DNA of 64,000 nt from contig NZ_WQCG01000005.1 in assembly GCF_013032505.1 (NCBI RefSeq), forward strand, positions 186,001-250,000, in the 5' to 3' direction. A program made the translations under genes and the position numbers. Each line of letters begins with the position of its first letter. Positions within the stretch are counted from its first letter, which is position 1. Below, piece by piece: positions 37,901 to 46,568 of this stretch. This DNA comes from Ruegeria atlantica (GTDB taxonomy: Bacteria > Pseudomonadota > Alphaproteobacteria > Rhodobacterales > Rhodobacteraceae). The notes under the pieces are model-generated. The model made no database searches. It had not been told where the DNA came from and saw nothing but the letters and a program-made list of their open reading frames with translations.

Positions 37901-40193
37901 TGTGGTAGGCGGCGACCTCGTCGATGGCCTCAAGCCGGGCGCGGTTTGTTTTGGCTACCGGTTCGAACGCCACGATCCGGACCGGCGCAGGGGGCGCGTT
38001 GCCGGGATAGACCCGCCAGATCACATCCTCCGGCGCGTTCTCCTCGCCCTGCCAGTCCTCCGGCAGGGCGGTGGCGGGGCGCAACAGCGGGCCGTCGGCC
38101 GTGATCCGGCTGGTGTGCAACCGGCCATCGTCGAGGCGCAACATGGCAAACCAGGTCTCATCTTCAGGGATATCGAAGGCGCGGCCCAGATCCCAGCGCT
38201 CGGGGTACGTGTCACCTGATTCCTGTACGCCAGCCAGCCGCCCGGTGAAGCCGCCATCGATGAGACTGTGGGTGAGATAGACCACATCGCCGCGCGCGAT
38301 GTTGAGCCCCTCACCGGCCATTTCCCAGGACATGCGGCGGCGGTGATAGAGTTGACGCGCGGCCTGAAGGTTGCATTCGCTGGCCGCCTGACGCCCATCG
38401 GTGACGCCCGAGAGCGTGACAGTGGCGGTGCGGCGCGGTGTGGTGACGCCGGGCATGAGGCGACGGATTGTCTGGTATTGCCAGTCCGTGTTTGGGTCGA
38501 GATAGCGCATGGCGATCTCGTCGGCGGGCTCCTTGCCTGACCAGGTGACCTCGAAACTGCCCTGGATGATATTGCCCGGGGTAACCAGCGCGGTGGCGGG
38601 TGTGGCGGGATCATCCCAGATAACACCGTATTTGCCGCTGGCCAGGGTCGGGCTGGCGCGGCCGCACTGGCAGATGGTCCGGATCACGTCATCGATCTCC
38701 ATCTTGCGGTCGATCACCAGGTTGCAGGTGAGGCCCTGTTCATCGCACCAGCCCGCCCAGGCGGTGATGGCGGGCAGATCGATCAGGCTGTCGGGCTTGC
38801 CCATCCCCCAGGCCAGACGGCCATTGATGAAGCTGCCGCGCAGAAATCCCAGCAGGATCCAGGCCGGGTTGGAGGTGGCGCGCGGCCGGTGCCGCCGCGT
38901 GGGGCCGGCAGGAAAGGGCTGATGCGCGATGACATGAACCGCAGGCAGTTGGCCGGAGGCCTGGGCGGAGGCCGGCAGGCGCAGGCGGACGCGGGTCTGA
39001 CCCGCATAATCGGCGGTGTCGGGCTGGAACGAGCGCAGGGCGGTCCAGGATATCTCATCCACCCTGTTGTCGGCGGTGGAAGGCGGGTGCGCACGGCGAA
39101 CGCGCAGCTCCCATTGGGCGGTCGTGGCCAGGTCGATGCGGATGGTGCGGCGAATGGCATCGCGGGGCGATCCGGAGCTTTGCAGCCTGACGCGCCGCCG
39201 GGTCCATCCCTCGCGCACGCCCACCCTGCGCCAGGCGATCTCCACGAACCCGGGTGCGTGATAGGAATCGCCCGACTCCCGGTTGATCCCGAACAATCGG
39301 CCTACGAAGTCGAGATCGATGCGATGGGTTCCGGCGCTAGTGCGGCGAATGACCGAGCGGGTGTCTTTAAGATCCGCCCCCTGGACGGTATCCACATTTG
39401 CGGGCCAGGCCGGGTCGGAGCCGCGCAGGATGGTGGCGATGGCCCCGGGGAAGGATGAAAGTGGCTGATCGCCGATGCGCAGATCCTCGACTGTAAACTG
39501 CGGATTGCCCAGCCCGAAGTGCAGCATCATGTTGAGCCACTGGTCATCTCCCTCGAACTCGGTCCAGGGCCTGGCACCGAGATCGGGAAACACCCGGTGG
39601 CGGCCGAGCAGCAACAGGAGTGGCTCGTAAGGACGCGCGCGGTTGCTGCCGCCGGTCAGGGAATAATCCGTGCGCACCGGTGCGCCTGCGTTGAGCCCGT
39701 CGGGATCGCGCGCCGGGACCAGCGCGTTGATGATCAGCCCGCCCGTGAACGAGATCGCGGCCCCGGCCGCCGCTCCGGCCCAGGTGGCGGCCCCGGAGCC
39801 CGCCGCGAACCCGCCGATCTTGCCCGCGGCGATGCCCGAGGAGACCCCGGCGGTCACAATAGCCGTAACGATGGTCAGGACTGCAACAAGCGGATCGGAA
39901 TCGCCACCCTGAAGGGCCGCGCGAAGTGTGAGGCGCTGGCCCGGCGCAACAGGGGTGAGCGCCCAGGCAGCCTCAGGCAGCGTGACCCCGTCAAGCGAGA
40001 CGATCACCGGTGCAGCACCCCGCTCCGGCCAGATCTGCCCGAGCGCCTGCATCACCGTCATCCCCGGCTCCACCGGCAGGCTGATCTGTGGAACACGGCC
40101 CTCTGCGGTCAACGGGTGCGGCCAGAGATCGGCAAGGACCCGCCCGCATGCAGGCGCGTTGCAAAGGCCTTGCAGGGGCGTTTCATCGGCCAT
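34914..40193 (-). CDS. Phage tail tip / host specificity protein (TipJ, lambda J-like) with collagen-like repeats
   Basis: 1759 residues. The N-terminal part (about 1-450) has the J-type arrangement with a Gly/Ala-rich membrane-like stretch near 110-160, then domains resembling the TipJ phage tail hub. From about residue 1010 four imperfect W-S-A-P-A-L-W-type repeats (about 75-95 residues each) alternate with collagen-like Gly-x-Y tracts near 1140-1160, 1340-1350 and 1425-1455. The C-terminus (about 1480-1759) is the likely receptor-contact part. It determines host range. It follows the K-like gene with a 1-base overlap. Confidence 0.83.
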   Translation of the reverse strand: MADETPLQGLCNAPACGRVLADLWPHPLTAEGRVPQISLPVEPGMTVMQALGQIWPERGAAPVIVSLDGVTLPEAAWALTPVAPGQRLTLRAALQGGDSDPLVAVLTIVTAIVTAGVSSGIAAGKIGGFAAGSGAATWAGAAAGAAISFTGGLIINALVPARDPDGLNAGAPVRTDYSLTGGSNRARPYEPLLLLLGRHRVFPDLGARPWTEFEGDDQWLNMMLHFGLGNPQFTVEDLRIGDQPLSSFPGAIATILRGSDPAWPANVDTVQGADLKDTRSVIRRTSAGTHRIDLDFVGRLFGINRESGDSYHAPGFVEIAWRRVGVREGWTRRRVRLQSSGSPRDAIRRTIRIDLATTAQWELRVRRAHPPSTADNRVDEISWTALRSFQPDTADYAGQTRVRLRLPASAQASGQLPAVHVIAHQPFPAGPTRRHRPRATSNPAWILLGFLRGSFINGRLAWGMGKPDSLIDLPAITAWAGWCDEQGLTCNLVIDRKMEIDDVIRTICQCGRASPTLASGKYGVIWDDPATPATALVTPGNIIQGSFEVTWSGKEPADEIAMRYLDPNTDWQYQTIRRLMPGVTTPRRTATVTLSGVTDGRQAASECNLQAARQLYHRRRMSWEMAGEGLNIARGDVVYLTHSLIDGGFTGRLAGVQESGDTYPERWDLGRAFDIPEDETWFAMLRLDDGRLHTSRITADGPLLRPATALPEDWQGEENAPEDVIWRVYPGNAPPAPVRIVAFEPVAKTNRARLEAIDEVAAYHNAASADLSTPLPLPIPQSPRVLSAQVTDRTLPDGSIGITLRLTTAGPWRGATVRAQDSHGWRVVAEITDATQICSWDTDDAPGSTIDIEITPGSRAAPTGAVFVTRHSLIGDRTVPIAAPGNFAVEFLGDGSRRFTATPPSNTRVAGYALRYGSASTAESWDALTPLMHGRVTTLPVETRLPPAGRWRFAIAALDKDGVPGTPAFFGPVDLPDAVKLPVTQYAFYATATDQAPRRPARGGDSSDTHVPRYWSRAPLSLSVPNRFQWIIERKGRTGGGPWTNWSAPALWSSLGDDGADGSGVEMIFRRTASALAPATPRDTAEARRTDDYVPAGWSDDPAGVGPSEPYEWVSERRGRPGNWGPFSAPALWAKYSRDGADGRAGADGRDGTDGQDGEPGRDGQDGTGVEMIFRRTADNAPPQVPAAPVIPFARRRFVAPHTRALYWNVWFANNTLPEITDGVIVGLVAPVDSAAHLRLIVREIDSEPLQRGAVLDANGRTLEAGHIRQGETVYVRYEATPVSGWRLIDPPDEIDHVSAGWSDDPVGVTPSEPYEWVSERRGRPGNRGPFSAPALWAKYSRDGERGPPGRDGPGSEFIFRVTSSPVRPPTPRSTAQARRIDDHVPDGWFDDAPGVNARMPYLWASKRTGSSGNWSAFSRPVLWSRYGRDGSDGQDGEPGRDGSDGEPGAPGKPGSRGPRGAGIFRATISSRGWIDTVANRATPGHNVIGDVVTLSNAAGGWAETRAWSGSAWVAVEHVIDGNTVIPGTLVANALAAGQIEARHLNANRAVITNGLQLGSGLITFAHLDNSLIADIARGGRWRVNVANSNNNYIGSWLTPSRIDGGSDIVVRRDSAGEVMRYSLTLSNLYVSPGNYSYRYLYRNRSSEDDPVYRIRYSDFRFAFTLSVAIQLDGVTFVNLSRPWSHTDRTSHVTLGQGVLPTHLTPIGVQKRLGMQYAVSANRVGTRDRYGKWDERNPRTQWNVRADLTLAAREARPFA
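36163..36297 (+). repeat. 135-bp near-identical direct repeat, copy 1 (tail tip gene)
   Basis: Over 135 bp this matches 36775-36909 with only about a dozen differences. It encodes the repeat Y-E-W-V-S-E-R-R-G-R-P-G-N-x-G-P-F-S-A-P-A-L-W-A-K-Y-S-R-D in the tail tip protein. Confidence 0.9.
36775..36909 (+). repeat. 135-bp near-identical direct repeat, copy 2 (tail tip gene)
   Basis: Partner of 36163-36297, 612 bp apart. Recombination between the two would change the length of the tail tip in frame (612 is divisible by 3). Confidence 0.9.
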
Positions 40194-40600
40194 TACAGAT
40201 CCCCTTCCTCCTTCCAGCGGTAGAGTCCCACCACCTCCAACCCGCGAGGGGGAAGCATGCGCAGCGGGTGCAGCACGGTGCCGAGACCGGCGCGCCAGTG
40301 CAGGCAGGCGGGATCTGGCAGGGCTGCATAGAGCCCGATATGATGGCCCACACCGCTGCGGCGGCCGCGCGCGCGCATCAGCACGCCGTCACCGTCCACA
40401 GGTGTCTCGCTCTTTCCCAGCGGTCGCGCCAGGCAGCCGGTGAGCGCGTCCCGGATCGCCCGGTCATTGGCGCGGATACCGCCCGGTGCGGCGGGCAAGA
40501 TCACGGCCCGTCCAAACTCTTGCGCGAGTACATGGGCAACCAGCGCGGCGCAATCGGCCGCGTCCTGTCCGATCCAGCGCTGCGTCCAGTGGGCGTTCAT
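40193..40600 (-). CDS. Tail assembly peptidase, NlpC/P60-like (lambda K-like)
   Basis: 135 residues. A Cys in D-C-A-A-L-V (about residue 17) and His in G-V-G-H-H-I-G-L-Y (about 86) form the cysteine-peptidase pair of NlpC/P60 proteins. In lambda-type tails such a protein (K) helps tail tip assembly or local wall cutting. It overlaps both neighbours by 1-4 bases in the operon. Confidence 0.72.
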   Translation of the reverse strand: MNAHWTQRWIGQDAADCAALVAHVLAQEFGRAVILPAAPGGIRANDRAIRDALTGCLARPLGKSETPVDGDGVLMRARGRRSGVGHHIGLYAALPDPACLHWRAGLGTVLHPLRMLPPRGLEVVGLYRWKEEGDL

Positions 40601-41103
40601 CAGAAGAGCCCCGGGCTGGTGGCCGGATCGTGGCGCATCATCACCGCCGGGCGGCCGATCTGGGGATCAAAGCCCAGCACCGCTGTGACGTGACGGCTCT
40701 TGGCGGTGATCGAGAGCACACCCATGCTCACGTCGTAATCAGGCGCGACCACAGGGGCCAGGCCGCGGGCGGTGACCGCCATGACCCGCACGGAGATGCC
40801 ATGGATGCCCGTACGCGTGGCCTGCGCCTGGTCGATCCATTGGATAATCTCGCGGCCGACATTGTCGATGGAGAGCTCGGCCGCGGGGCGGCGGCCGGGC
40901 CGGTCATCGGCGATGCGCGCGTTAAACCCTAGCGCTTTATATTTGTAGCGCCCGATCCGCCGGTCCCGCTTAGGGGCGTCATTGATGATCCGCACCCGGC
41001 GGCTGATATCCGGATGCGAGATTTCCAGCGCTGCCAACTGGGTGTCCTCGGGCGTCAGCGCCGTGCGGGCGCGTTTTGTGGCGCGGCTTGCGGGTCTGCT
41101 CAT
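40600..41103 (-). CDS. Phage tail protein, DUF1833/lambda L-like position
   Basis: 167 residues with a short basic N-terminus, then S-H-P-D-I-S-R-R-V-R-I-I-N-D and a beta-rich body typical of DUF1833-type phage tail proteins. It lies between the M-like and K-like genes, which corresponds to lambda L. Assignment is partly by position. Confidence 0.6.
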   Translation of the reverse strand: MSRPASRATKRARTALTPEDTQLAALEISHPDISRRVRIINDAPKRDRRIGRYKYKALGFNARIADDRPGRRPAAELSIDNVGREIIQWIDQAQATRTGIHGISVRVMAVTARGLAPVVAPDYDVSMGVLSITAKSRHVTAVLGFDPQIGRPAVMMRHDPATSPGLF

Positions 41104-41471
41104 ATCGTCTCCACCTCCATCTCCAGCAGCCAGATGCGCGTTCCGGCCTCCGAGGCCTGTGCCTGGTATGTGATGCCCCCGTCGCCGCCCACGACCCGCA
41201 CCCGGATGGAAGCGCCGGTCTCATCGGGAAAGCGGAAGGCCCGGTGGGCGTTGGCCCTGGCCCAGTCGCGGAAGAGGCCCAGATCATTGTCAGCACTGCT
41301 CTCATCGTCACCGGTGAGCCAGGCCCGGACCTGGCGACGATCGGGCGTGGCGGTAAACCGGCGCTCCTGGCGCACCGCACCGTCGTCAAGCTCGGTGCGC
41401 TCGACCACGGCTACGGGGAGGAACTGCCGTTCGGGATCAATCGAGGCATAAGAAGGCCAGCTCGACATCAA
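41100..41471 (-). CDS. Minor tail protein (lambda M-like position)
   Basis: 123 residues, mostly beta strand. The R-R-F-T-A-T-P-D-R-R-Q-V-R-A-W segment and a F-R-D-W-A-R-A-N-A-H-R-A-F-R-F-P-D helix-strand match minor tail proteins placed just after the tape measure. It overlaps the tape measure stop and the next start by 4 bases each. Confidence 0.55.
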   Translation of the reverse strand: MMSSWPSYASIDPERQFLPVAVVERTELDDGAVRQERRFTATPDRRQVRAWLTGDDESSADNDLGLFRDWARANAHRAFRFPDETGASIRVRVVGGDGGITYQAQASEAGTRIWLLEMEVETI

Positions 41472-44122
41472 AAGGTTCCTCCCCCGGTGCCGCCAGGCAT
41501 GACCGCTTGCAGGGCCGTGCTCAATTCACCCCCGGCCGCCAGGTCCTCCAGAACGACCCCGATCACCATACGGTTGAGGTCCAGACGGGCCTGGGCCTGT
41601 GCGACGCGCTGCGGCCGGTCGCGGTGGGAGAGGTTGATCTCGACCGGCACCATTGCAGGGCCTGGCATCGCGGCCGGGCGTGGCAGGCTGAGCGCGGGAA
41701 TGTCACCGCCGCGCAATCCCGGTATGCCCGGCACCCCGGCAACACCGCCCGCGTGATAGCGCGCCGCCTCGCGCAGGATCTCCAGCGCCCTTTTTTGATC
41801 GGGTTGACCGGGGTGCCCCGCCAGCAGGGCTTGCGACTGGCGTGAGGTCAGAACGGCCTCGCCTTCCATGAGCACGGTATGGACCTCACCCGGTGCCAGA
41901 TCCGGCATGTATGTCTGCGCCTTCGGCACACCGCCTTCATGGAAGGAGCGGGCTTTGGGGCGCAGGGAGGTCTTTGGTGCGCTGCTGCCCAAAAAACCCG
42001 CGACGAGATTTTCGGCAAGGTCTCCCAGCAGACCGGACAGCGGGCCGGTGACGTGTTCCCGGATGGTGATCCGCGCAAGATCGGCGATGATGGAATTGGC
42101 GAGGTCCGTAAACGACGCCTTGCCGGTGGTCGCAAACCGGGTGAGCGTGTCCTCAAGTCTCTGGAAGCCCGCACCCCACGCGTCGGCCACCTCGTCGCGC
42201 GTGTCGATCGCATCCTTTGAATATTCCGCCAGCGTGTCCCGCAGGGCGGTTTGCAGCTTGCGTTCCTCTTCGCGCGCCTTTTCCAGCTTTCGGCGCAGTT
42301 TGTCCGCCTCCCGCGATGCCGCTGACGCCCCGGCGCGATCGGCCCGGTCAAGGTTGCGGATCAGTTCGTTGATTTCCGCCTCTTCCCCCGCCTTCCTCGC
42401 GGTCTCCCGGGCCTGTTTGCGGCGGCGGGCGATCTCAGCCGCGATCTCGCCCTCATTCAGACCATCCTCACGCAGCAGTCGCTCGGTCTTGTCGATCACC
42501 TTGCCGGAATCATAGAGGCTGTCCTGGCGGGCAAGTTCCACCGGATCATCTTTGTATTGCAGGCGCAGCTTTGCCTTCGCAAGCCGATCCTCTGCAGCCT
42601 CGCCGAACCGGTCCAACTGATCGGCCGCCGCCCGAATCTGATCGGCCAGTGCTTCCGCCTGGCGCGCCGCCGCCTCAAGACCCGGCGCGATATTCTCCCC
42701 GGCGGCGGCCAGTTTGAGGACATGATCCTCCGCCTCCAGGGCCTTGCGGATTAATGTTTCCAGTGCTTTTTTCTGGTCGTCGCTCTGGTCGGTTGCGGCT
42801 TCGGCAGCCGCAACCAGCGCCGCGCGCAGCTCTCCCGCCGCCTCTTTCTTTGTCTCCAGATCATCTGCGTCACGAAGCGCCTGGAGGGCTCTCACGACCC
42901 GCCCGGCCGCTTCCTCGGTCAGGCCAAGCTCTTCAGCCAGGTCCCGTTGGGCGTCGGTCGCGCGACTGGCGAGATCTTCGATGCCGCGCTCAAGCCGGCC
43001 AAACGCATCCGGCTGCAGTTGCAGCGCGATCTCCTCCAGCAACTCTCCCACGGTCGCACCGAACTTTGCGGCCGCCCCTTCAAGCTCCTTTGCATCGAAT
43101 ATACCGGCAAGCTCTGCCTGCGCCTTCTCACGGGTTTCCGTAACCTGCGAGACCAGATCCCCGAGCGGGGTGGTCAGCGCATCGCGTGCACGGCGGACCA
43201 GATCGGCCAGCAACGCATCCTCTTCACCGTGCCGACCCACTGTCGCGCCCTGATCGAGAGGGTCAGAGATATCGCTGATCTCGCCAATCAGGTCCCGCAC
43301 GGCACGCTCCGCAGCCTGCCGCTCCAACCCCTCCTGCGCCGCGATCAGTTCGCGCGCCTGATCGGCGGCCGAGCCGTAAAGCTCCGCCAGCGCCACCACA
43401 TCCCGGCGCAGCCCGGCCAGGCTTCTCAGCCGGTCGGTGGCATCGGCCAGCCGATCGGTAGCCTCACCGGCCTCATCCGCACCTTCGCCCAGATCAAGGA
43501 ATGAGCCCGCCAGCGGCAGCGCTATGGCCGCGACCGCGCCCAGGATCGCGCCCAGGACACCAAAGCCGCCCAGGAGCTGCGGAAGGTTCTGACCCAGCGC
43601 CACGGCCGCCGACGTTCCGGCCGCGGTTTGCACCGCGAAATCCTGTACCTGAAAGGCCACGTTCTGCACCGCCGCCCGGCGGCCCCCGCCCGCTGCCCCG
43701 GCCCGTGCTGAAGCCTGGGTCGCCCGCTCCGTGGCCTGGGCCGCGCGTGTGGCGGCGGTGGCCTGCATATCGTGCGCCTCGGCCACCTGACGCGCGGTAC
43801 GGGCCGCGCGCAGCTGCGTGGTGGCGGCCCGCGTTTCCGCACGAACCAGTTTCAGGGTCTCACGCGCCGTCTTGTCCCTGGCGCGCGCCAGGTTCAGGGT
43901 CTGGCGGGTCTCCTTGGTGCTCTCGGCGGCGACGCGTTTTTTGGCGCGGCTCAGTTCCTGTGCGGCCTGCGCTGCCTCGCGCGCCGATTGCGCCTCTTTC
44001 GCGTTGGCCTGCGCCACCTCCCGACCGGATTTTTTGATCACACCGTCCAGCCGCCTGACCTCGGCCGCCGCCGCCTTCGTGTCGGCACTTATGCGCAGGG
44101 CAAGATCGAGATCGTCGGCCAT
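41468..44122 (-). CDS. Tail tape measure protein
   Basis: 884 residues. Residues about 20-130 and 210-620 form long Ala/Glu/Arg-rich coiled coils; about 150-205 is a Gly/Ala hydrophobic segment that can insert in a membrane. The C-terminus (about 640-770) contains the conserved tape measure turn with F-A-T-T-G-K-A-S-F-T-D-L. Its length sets the tail length. It follows the two chaperone-like genes. Confidence 0.87.
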   Translation of the reverse strand: MADDLDLALRISADTKAAAAEVRRLDGVIKKSGREVAQANAKEAQSAREAAQAAQELSRAKKRVAAESTKETRQTLNLARARDKTARETLKLVRAETRAATTQLRAARTARQVAEAHDMQATAATRAAQATERATQASARAGAAGGGRRAAVQNVAFQVQDFAVQTAAGTSAAVALGQNLPQLLGGFGVLGAILGAVAAIALPLAGSFLDLGEGADEAGEATDRLADATDRLRSLAGLRRDVVALAELYGSAADQARELIAAQEGLERQAAERAVRDLIGEISDISDPLDQGATVGRHGEEDALLADLVRRARDALTTPLGDLVSQVTETREKAQAELAGIFDAKELEGAAAKFGATVGELLEEIALQLQPDAFGRLERGIEDLASRATDAQRDLAEELGLTEEAAGRVVRALQALRDADDLETKKEAAGELRAALVAAAEAATDQSDDQKKALETLIRKALEAEDHVLKLAAAGENIAPGLEAAARQAEALADQIRAAADQLDRFGEAAEDRLAKAKLRLQYKDDPVELARQDSLYDSGKVIDKTERLLREDGLNEGEIAAEIARRRKQARETARKAGEEAEINELIRNLDRADRAGASAASREADKLRRKLEKAREEERKLQTALRDTLAEYSKDAIDTRDEVADAWGAGFQRLEDTLTRFATTGKASFTDLANSIIADLARITIREHVTGPLSGLLGDLAENLVAGFLGSSAPKTSLRPKARSFHEGGVPKAQTYMPDLAPGEVHTVLMEGEAVLTSRQSQALLAGHPGQPDQKRALEILREAARYHAGGVAGVPGIPGLRGGDIPALSLPRPAAMPGPAMVPVEINLSHRDRPQRVAQAQARLDLNRMVIGVVLEDLAAGGELSTALQAVMPGGTGGGTF

Positions 44123-44125
44123 GTC

Positions 44126-44248
44126 TCAAAGCCCTTTCATCAGCGCGGCCCCGGTCATGACCGCGATCATCTCCTCAGCCCCACGCATCCGGCGGCGCTC
44201 GGCGGCGCGCGCATAAAGGCGCATCTGCCGCCAGGTCAGACGGCGCAT
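44126..44248 (-). CDS. Small tail assembly chaperone-like protein
   Basis: 40 residues, ATG at 44248-44246, stop TGA at 44126-44128. The product is very basic, with M-R-R-L-T-W-R-Q-M-R-L-Y-A-R-A-A-E-R-R-R. The start overlaps the stop of the upstream gene (TGATG), the position of the second tail chaperone (gpT/TAC type) between tail tube and tape measure genes in siphophages. No programmed frameshift site was looked for beyond this overlap. Confidence 0.65.
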   Translation of the reverse strand: MRRLTWRQMRLYARAAERRRMRGAEEMIAVMTGAALMKGL

Positions 44249-44772
44249 CACGTCGCAGGGTCGCCCGTGTCCGGCGGCGGCGAGGATATCGAGGATGTCA
44301 GCCAGGCCCAGTGTGCGCTCAGCGTCTCCCGGCCCCGATGCTGGCCCAGAAGACGCGCGGTAAAAAAACCCGAGTTCACCTGCCAGACCGCCATCGAGAA
44401 GGCCCCGGCCTCAGGCTCGCGCACTCGCGCGATCCACTCCGCCTCCCGGCCCGTGGCAACCGCGCATATCCCGATCCAGAGATCGGCATGGCGCCCCAGC
44501 ACCTCGCCCAGGCGGGCCGGCGTCATGCCCCCGTCCTCATCGATCAGCGCCGCCATCGCTTCAATGAGCGGTCGGGCCTCGGCCTGCACCTTCAGCCCGT
44601 CCAGGAACCGGAACTCCCGCACCGTCACCGTGACCGGCTTGCCGGTTTTCGGGTCGGTGATCTCCAGATCGCGATCGGGCAGCAGGATCGCCGCCTCGTC
44701 CGTGGCGGTGTCCGCAGGTTTCTTACGGGCCGGTTTCGGGGTCGGGCGTGGTTTGGTCTTACGCGGGGCCAT
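44248..44772 (-). CDS. Tail assembly chaperone candidate
   Basis: 174 residues from the ATG at 44772. A Lys/Pro-rich N-terminus (P-R-K-T-K-P-R-P-T-P-K-P-A-R-K-K-P) precedes a domain with T-V-T-V-R-E-F-R-F-L-D-G-L-K-V and W-I-G-I-C-A-V-A-T-G. Position after the tail tube and before the tape measure is that of chaperone G. Coupled to the 40-residue gene by TGATG. Confidence 0.6.
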   Translation of the reverse strand: MAPRKTKPRPTPKPARKKPADTATDEAAILLPDRDLEITDPKTGKPVTVTVREFRFLDGLKVQAEARPLIEAMAALIDEDGGMTPARLGEVLGRHADLWIGICAVATGREAEWIARVREPEAGAFSMAVWQVNSGFFTARLLGQHRGRETLSAHWAWLTSSISSPPPDTGDPAT

Positions 44773-44776
44773 GGGC

Positions 44777-45589
44777 TCACTCCTGATCCGGCTCCGGGCC
44801 ATATATCACCAGCGCTTCGCCGGTCGCCGGTTTGAGAATATCCACCTGAAGCGGCAGCTGCTGTTCGGAGGTGCGGGACTTGAGCGCCAACTGGCCGTTG
44901 GGACCCACCGTGCAGCGCGGCACAAAAATGCGCTTGCCCACGCCCACGGTCGCATCCTCGATATAGCGCAGGCCAAACTCGCGCACCCGTGCCTCCGTCG
45001 AAGCGGCGCGCGTCAATGCGGGGGCGGCAGCGGTGTATGAGACAAGGGCCTGTTTCACATTTTCGAGCAGTGCATTGAACCGGATGCGCCCGGCCTCTGC
45101 ATCAACCGTGAACTTGTCGTCCTTGCCTTGGGTATTGTTCAGGGCGGTCGGCCTGGCGTTGTTCGCCGCTGTTTTAGTCTTGACCGTTAGACCTTCTGTG
45201 CTGATGCCCCAGACGCCCTCGGGCCGCGCCACACTCACACCGAGCTGGTACCAGACGTCTGTGCGCACGTTGTCAATGACCTCGTCTTGCGCTTGCGCGG
45301 TCGCCGCAGCGACCGCGCTTCTGTCTCCCAGGATGTAAAGCGCGAGGTTGTCGGCCGTGATGTCGCGCAGTGCCAGGTCCATCCGCCGGGTCACGCTGCG
45401 TGGTTTGTGTACCAGCCTCTGCGCCACCGGCCCGTCACCGCTCTCGACGGTGATGTATTCCGTGCTCACCGTCACCGAGGCCGAGTCGCTGTCGCCCAGA
45501 TAGCGCTCGCCGCCTTCCGGCTCGATCAGATAGAGCTCCCCGGACCCCACCACCACGTTGTTGACATGGGTACTTCTCTGTAGGGTCAT
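44777..45589 (-). CDS. Phage major tail tube protein
   Basis: 270 residues from the ATG at 45589 (M-T-L-Q-R-S-T-H); the upstream extension to 45742 overlaps the previous gene and looks artefactual. The body has the immunoglobulin-like tube pattern with G-S-G-E-L-Y-L-I-E-P-E-G and S-V-T-V-S-T-E-Y-I-T-V-E-S-G. It should build the non-contractile tail tube. Overlaps the tail terminator gene by 4 bases. Confidence 0.68.
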   Translation of the reverse strand: MTLQRSTHVNNVVVGSGELYLIEPEGGERYLGDSDSASVTVSTEYITVESGDGPVAQRLVHKPRSVTRRMDLALRDITADNLALYILGDRSAVAAATAQAQDEVIDNVRTDVWYQLGVSVARPEGVWGISTEGLTVKTKTAANNARPTALNNTQGKDDKFTVDAEAGRIRFNALLENVKQALVSYTAAAPALTRAASTEARVREFGLRYIEDATVGVGKRIFVPRCTVGPNGQLALKSRTSEQQLPLQVDILKPATGEALVIYGPEPDQE

Positions 45590-46056
45590 GATCCCGTCTC
45601 CGTTCCTGTAGCCTTTCCGGCCTGTTTTGCGCCCGACCACCAGGTGAACTCGTAGGCGTCCTGCCAGAGCGCGTGGGATGCGGTCAGATCCATCAGATGC
45701 CCCTCGCGCCAGGCAATTGGCTCCTTCACGCCCTCCGGACACCAGCCCGCAAGCTTTGCCCGCGTGGTATCCAGCAGCGGCTGCAACGATGCCCGGGCCT
45801 TCGACCCGCCCGGATCGTTGCGCACCGGCACCGCGATCAGCACGCCAATCCGCGAAAGCACGCGGGCCGCGCCGGTCTGCCGGTTGACCGGCTTTTCCGC
45901 ACCCTCCCGGAGCGCCAGCACCGTCACCAGCGGCAGGCCCTGTTTGCGGGACAGGCCCCTGAGGCTCTCCCCCACCAAACAGCCCTCAAGCCCTGGTGCG
46001 CCTTCCAGTCGCTTCGCGATCGCGGCCACCGCCGCATGCCCGGTGTCCCAGCTCAT
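45586..46056 (-). CDS. Tail terminator-like protein (Mu gp37/DUF1834-like position)
   Basis: 156 residues with a helix at the start (A-A-V-A-A-I-A-K-R-L-E-G-A-P-G-L-E-G), a beta core with V-L-S-R-I-G-V-L-I-A-V, and Y-E-F-T-W-W. It lies between the gpG-like gene and the tail tube gene, where tail terminators are found. Identification mainly by order and general pattern. Confidence 0.55.
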   Translation of the reverse strand: MSWDTGHAAVAAIAKRLEGAPGLEGCLVGESLRGLSRKQGLPLVTVLALREGAEKPVNRQTGAARVLSRIGVLIAVPVRNDPGGSKARASLQPLLDTTRAKLAGWCPEGVKEPIAWREGHLMDLTASHALWQDAYEFTWWSGAKQAGKATGTETGS

Positions 46057-46568
46057 GTTGCATCGCGCCGGGTCAGCGCCTCCCGCAGCCTGAACGCCAC
46101 CAGATCGGCGATATCGGCGCGATCGGTCGCGCTCACGCCCAGGAAGGGCCGGGCCGGCATGGTCACCTTCTTCGTCACAACAGCCGTTCCGTCCGCCAGC
46201 GTAAAGGCCAGTGCCGGTGCGTTTTTGGCCACGATCTCACCGCCGAACTGGTGGATCGCGCCATGGATCTTGTTGGTACCCACCGCGACCGCGTTCTCCG
46301 AGACCACCCGTGTGATCGACAGTTGCAACTGCCCGGTATCGCTCAGCGTCTTGCCACCGCGCTCACCCAGGCTCGCCCGCAGGCTCTCCACCCAGGGCGT
46401 GCCGTCCGGGTCTTCCGCATCAATGAAGCGGTGCTGCACGCCCGCCTCCAGCACCGCGCCGATCTCGTCCATCAGCACCTCAGGACTGTCCAGCACCTGC
46501 GCCGCCCGTCCCAGCGCGCCGCTGAGCGCCTCATTGTCAAACTCCATGGTGACCCGCGCGCCCGTCAT
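46053..46568 (-). CDS. Phage virion morphogenesis protein (Mu gpG-like)
   Basis: 171 residues from the ATG at 46568. The V-L-M-D-E-I-G-A-V-L-E-A-G-V-Q-H-R-F segment with P-D-G-T-P-W, and I-H-G-A-I-H-Q-F-G-G-x-I, then M-P-A-R-P-F-L-G-V-S, match the virion morphogenesis (tail completion) family. Overlaps the DUF1320 gene by 4 bases. Confidence 0.82.
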   Translation of the reverse strand: MTGARVTMEFDNEALSGALGRAAQVLDSPEVLMDEIGAVLEAGVQHRFIDAEDPDGTPWVESLRASLGERGGKTLSDTGQLQLSITRVVSENAVAVGTNKIHGAIHQFGGEIVAKNAPALAFTLADGTAVVTKKVTMPARPFLGVSATDRADIADLVAFRLREALTRRDAT

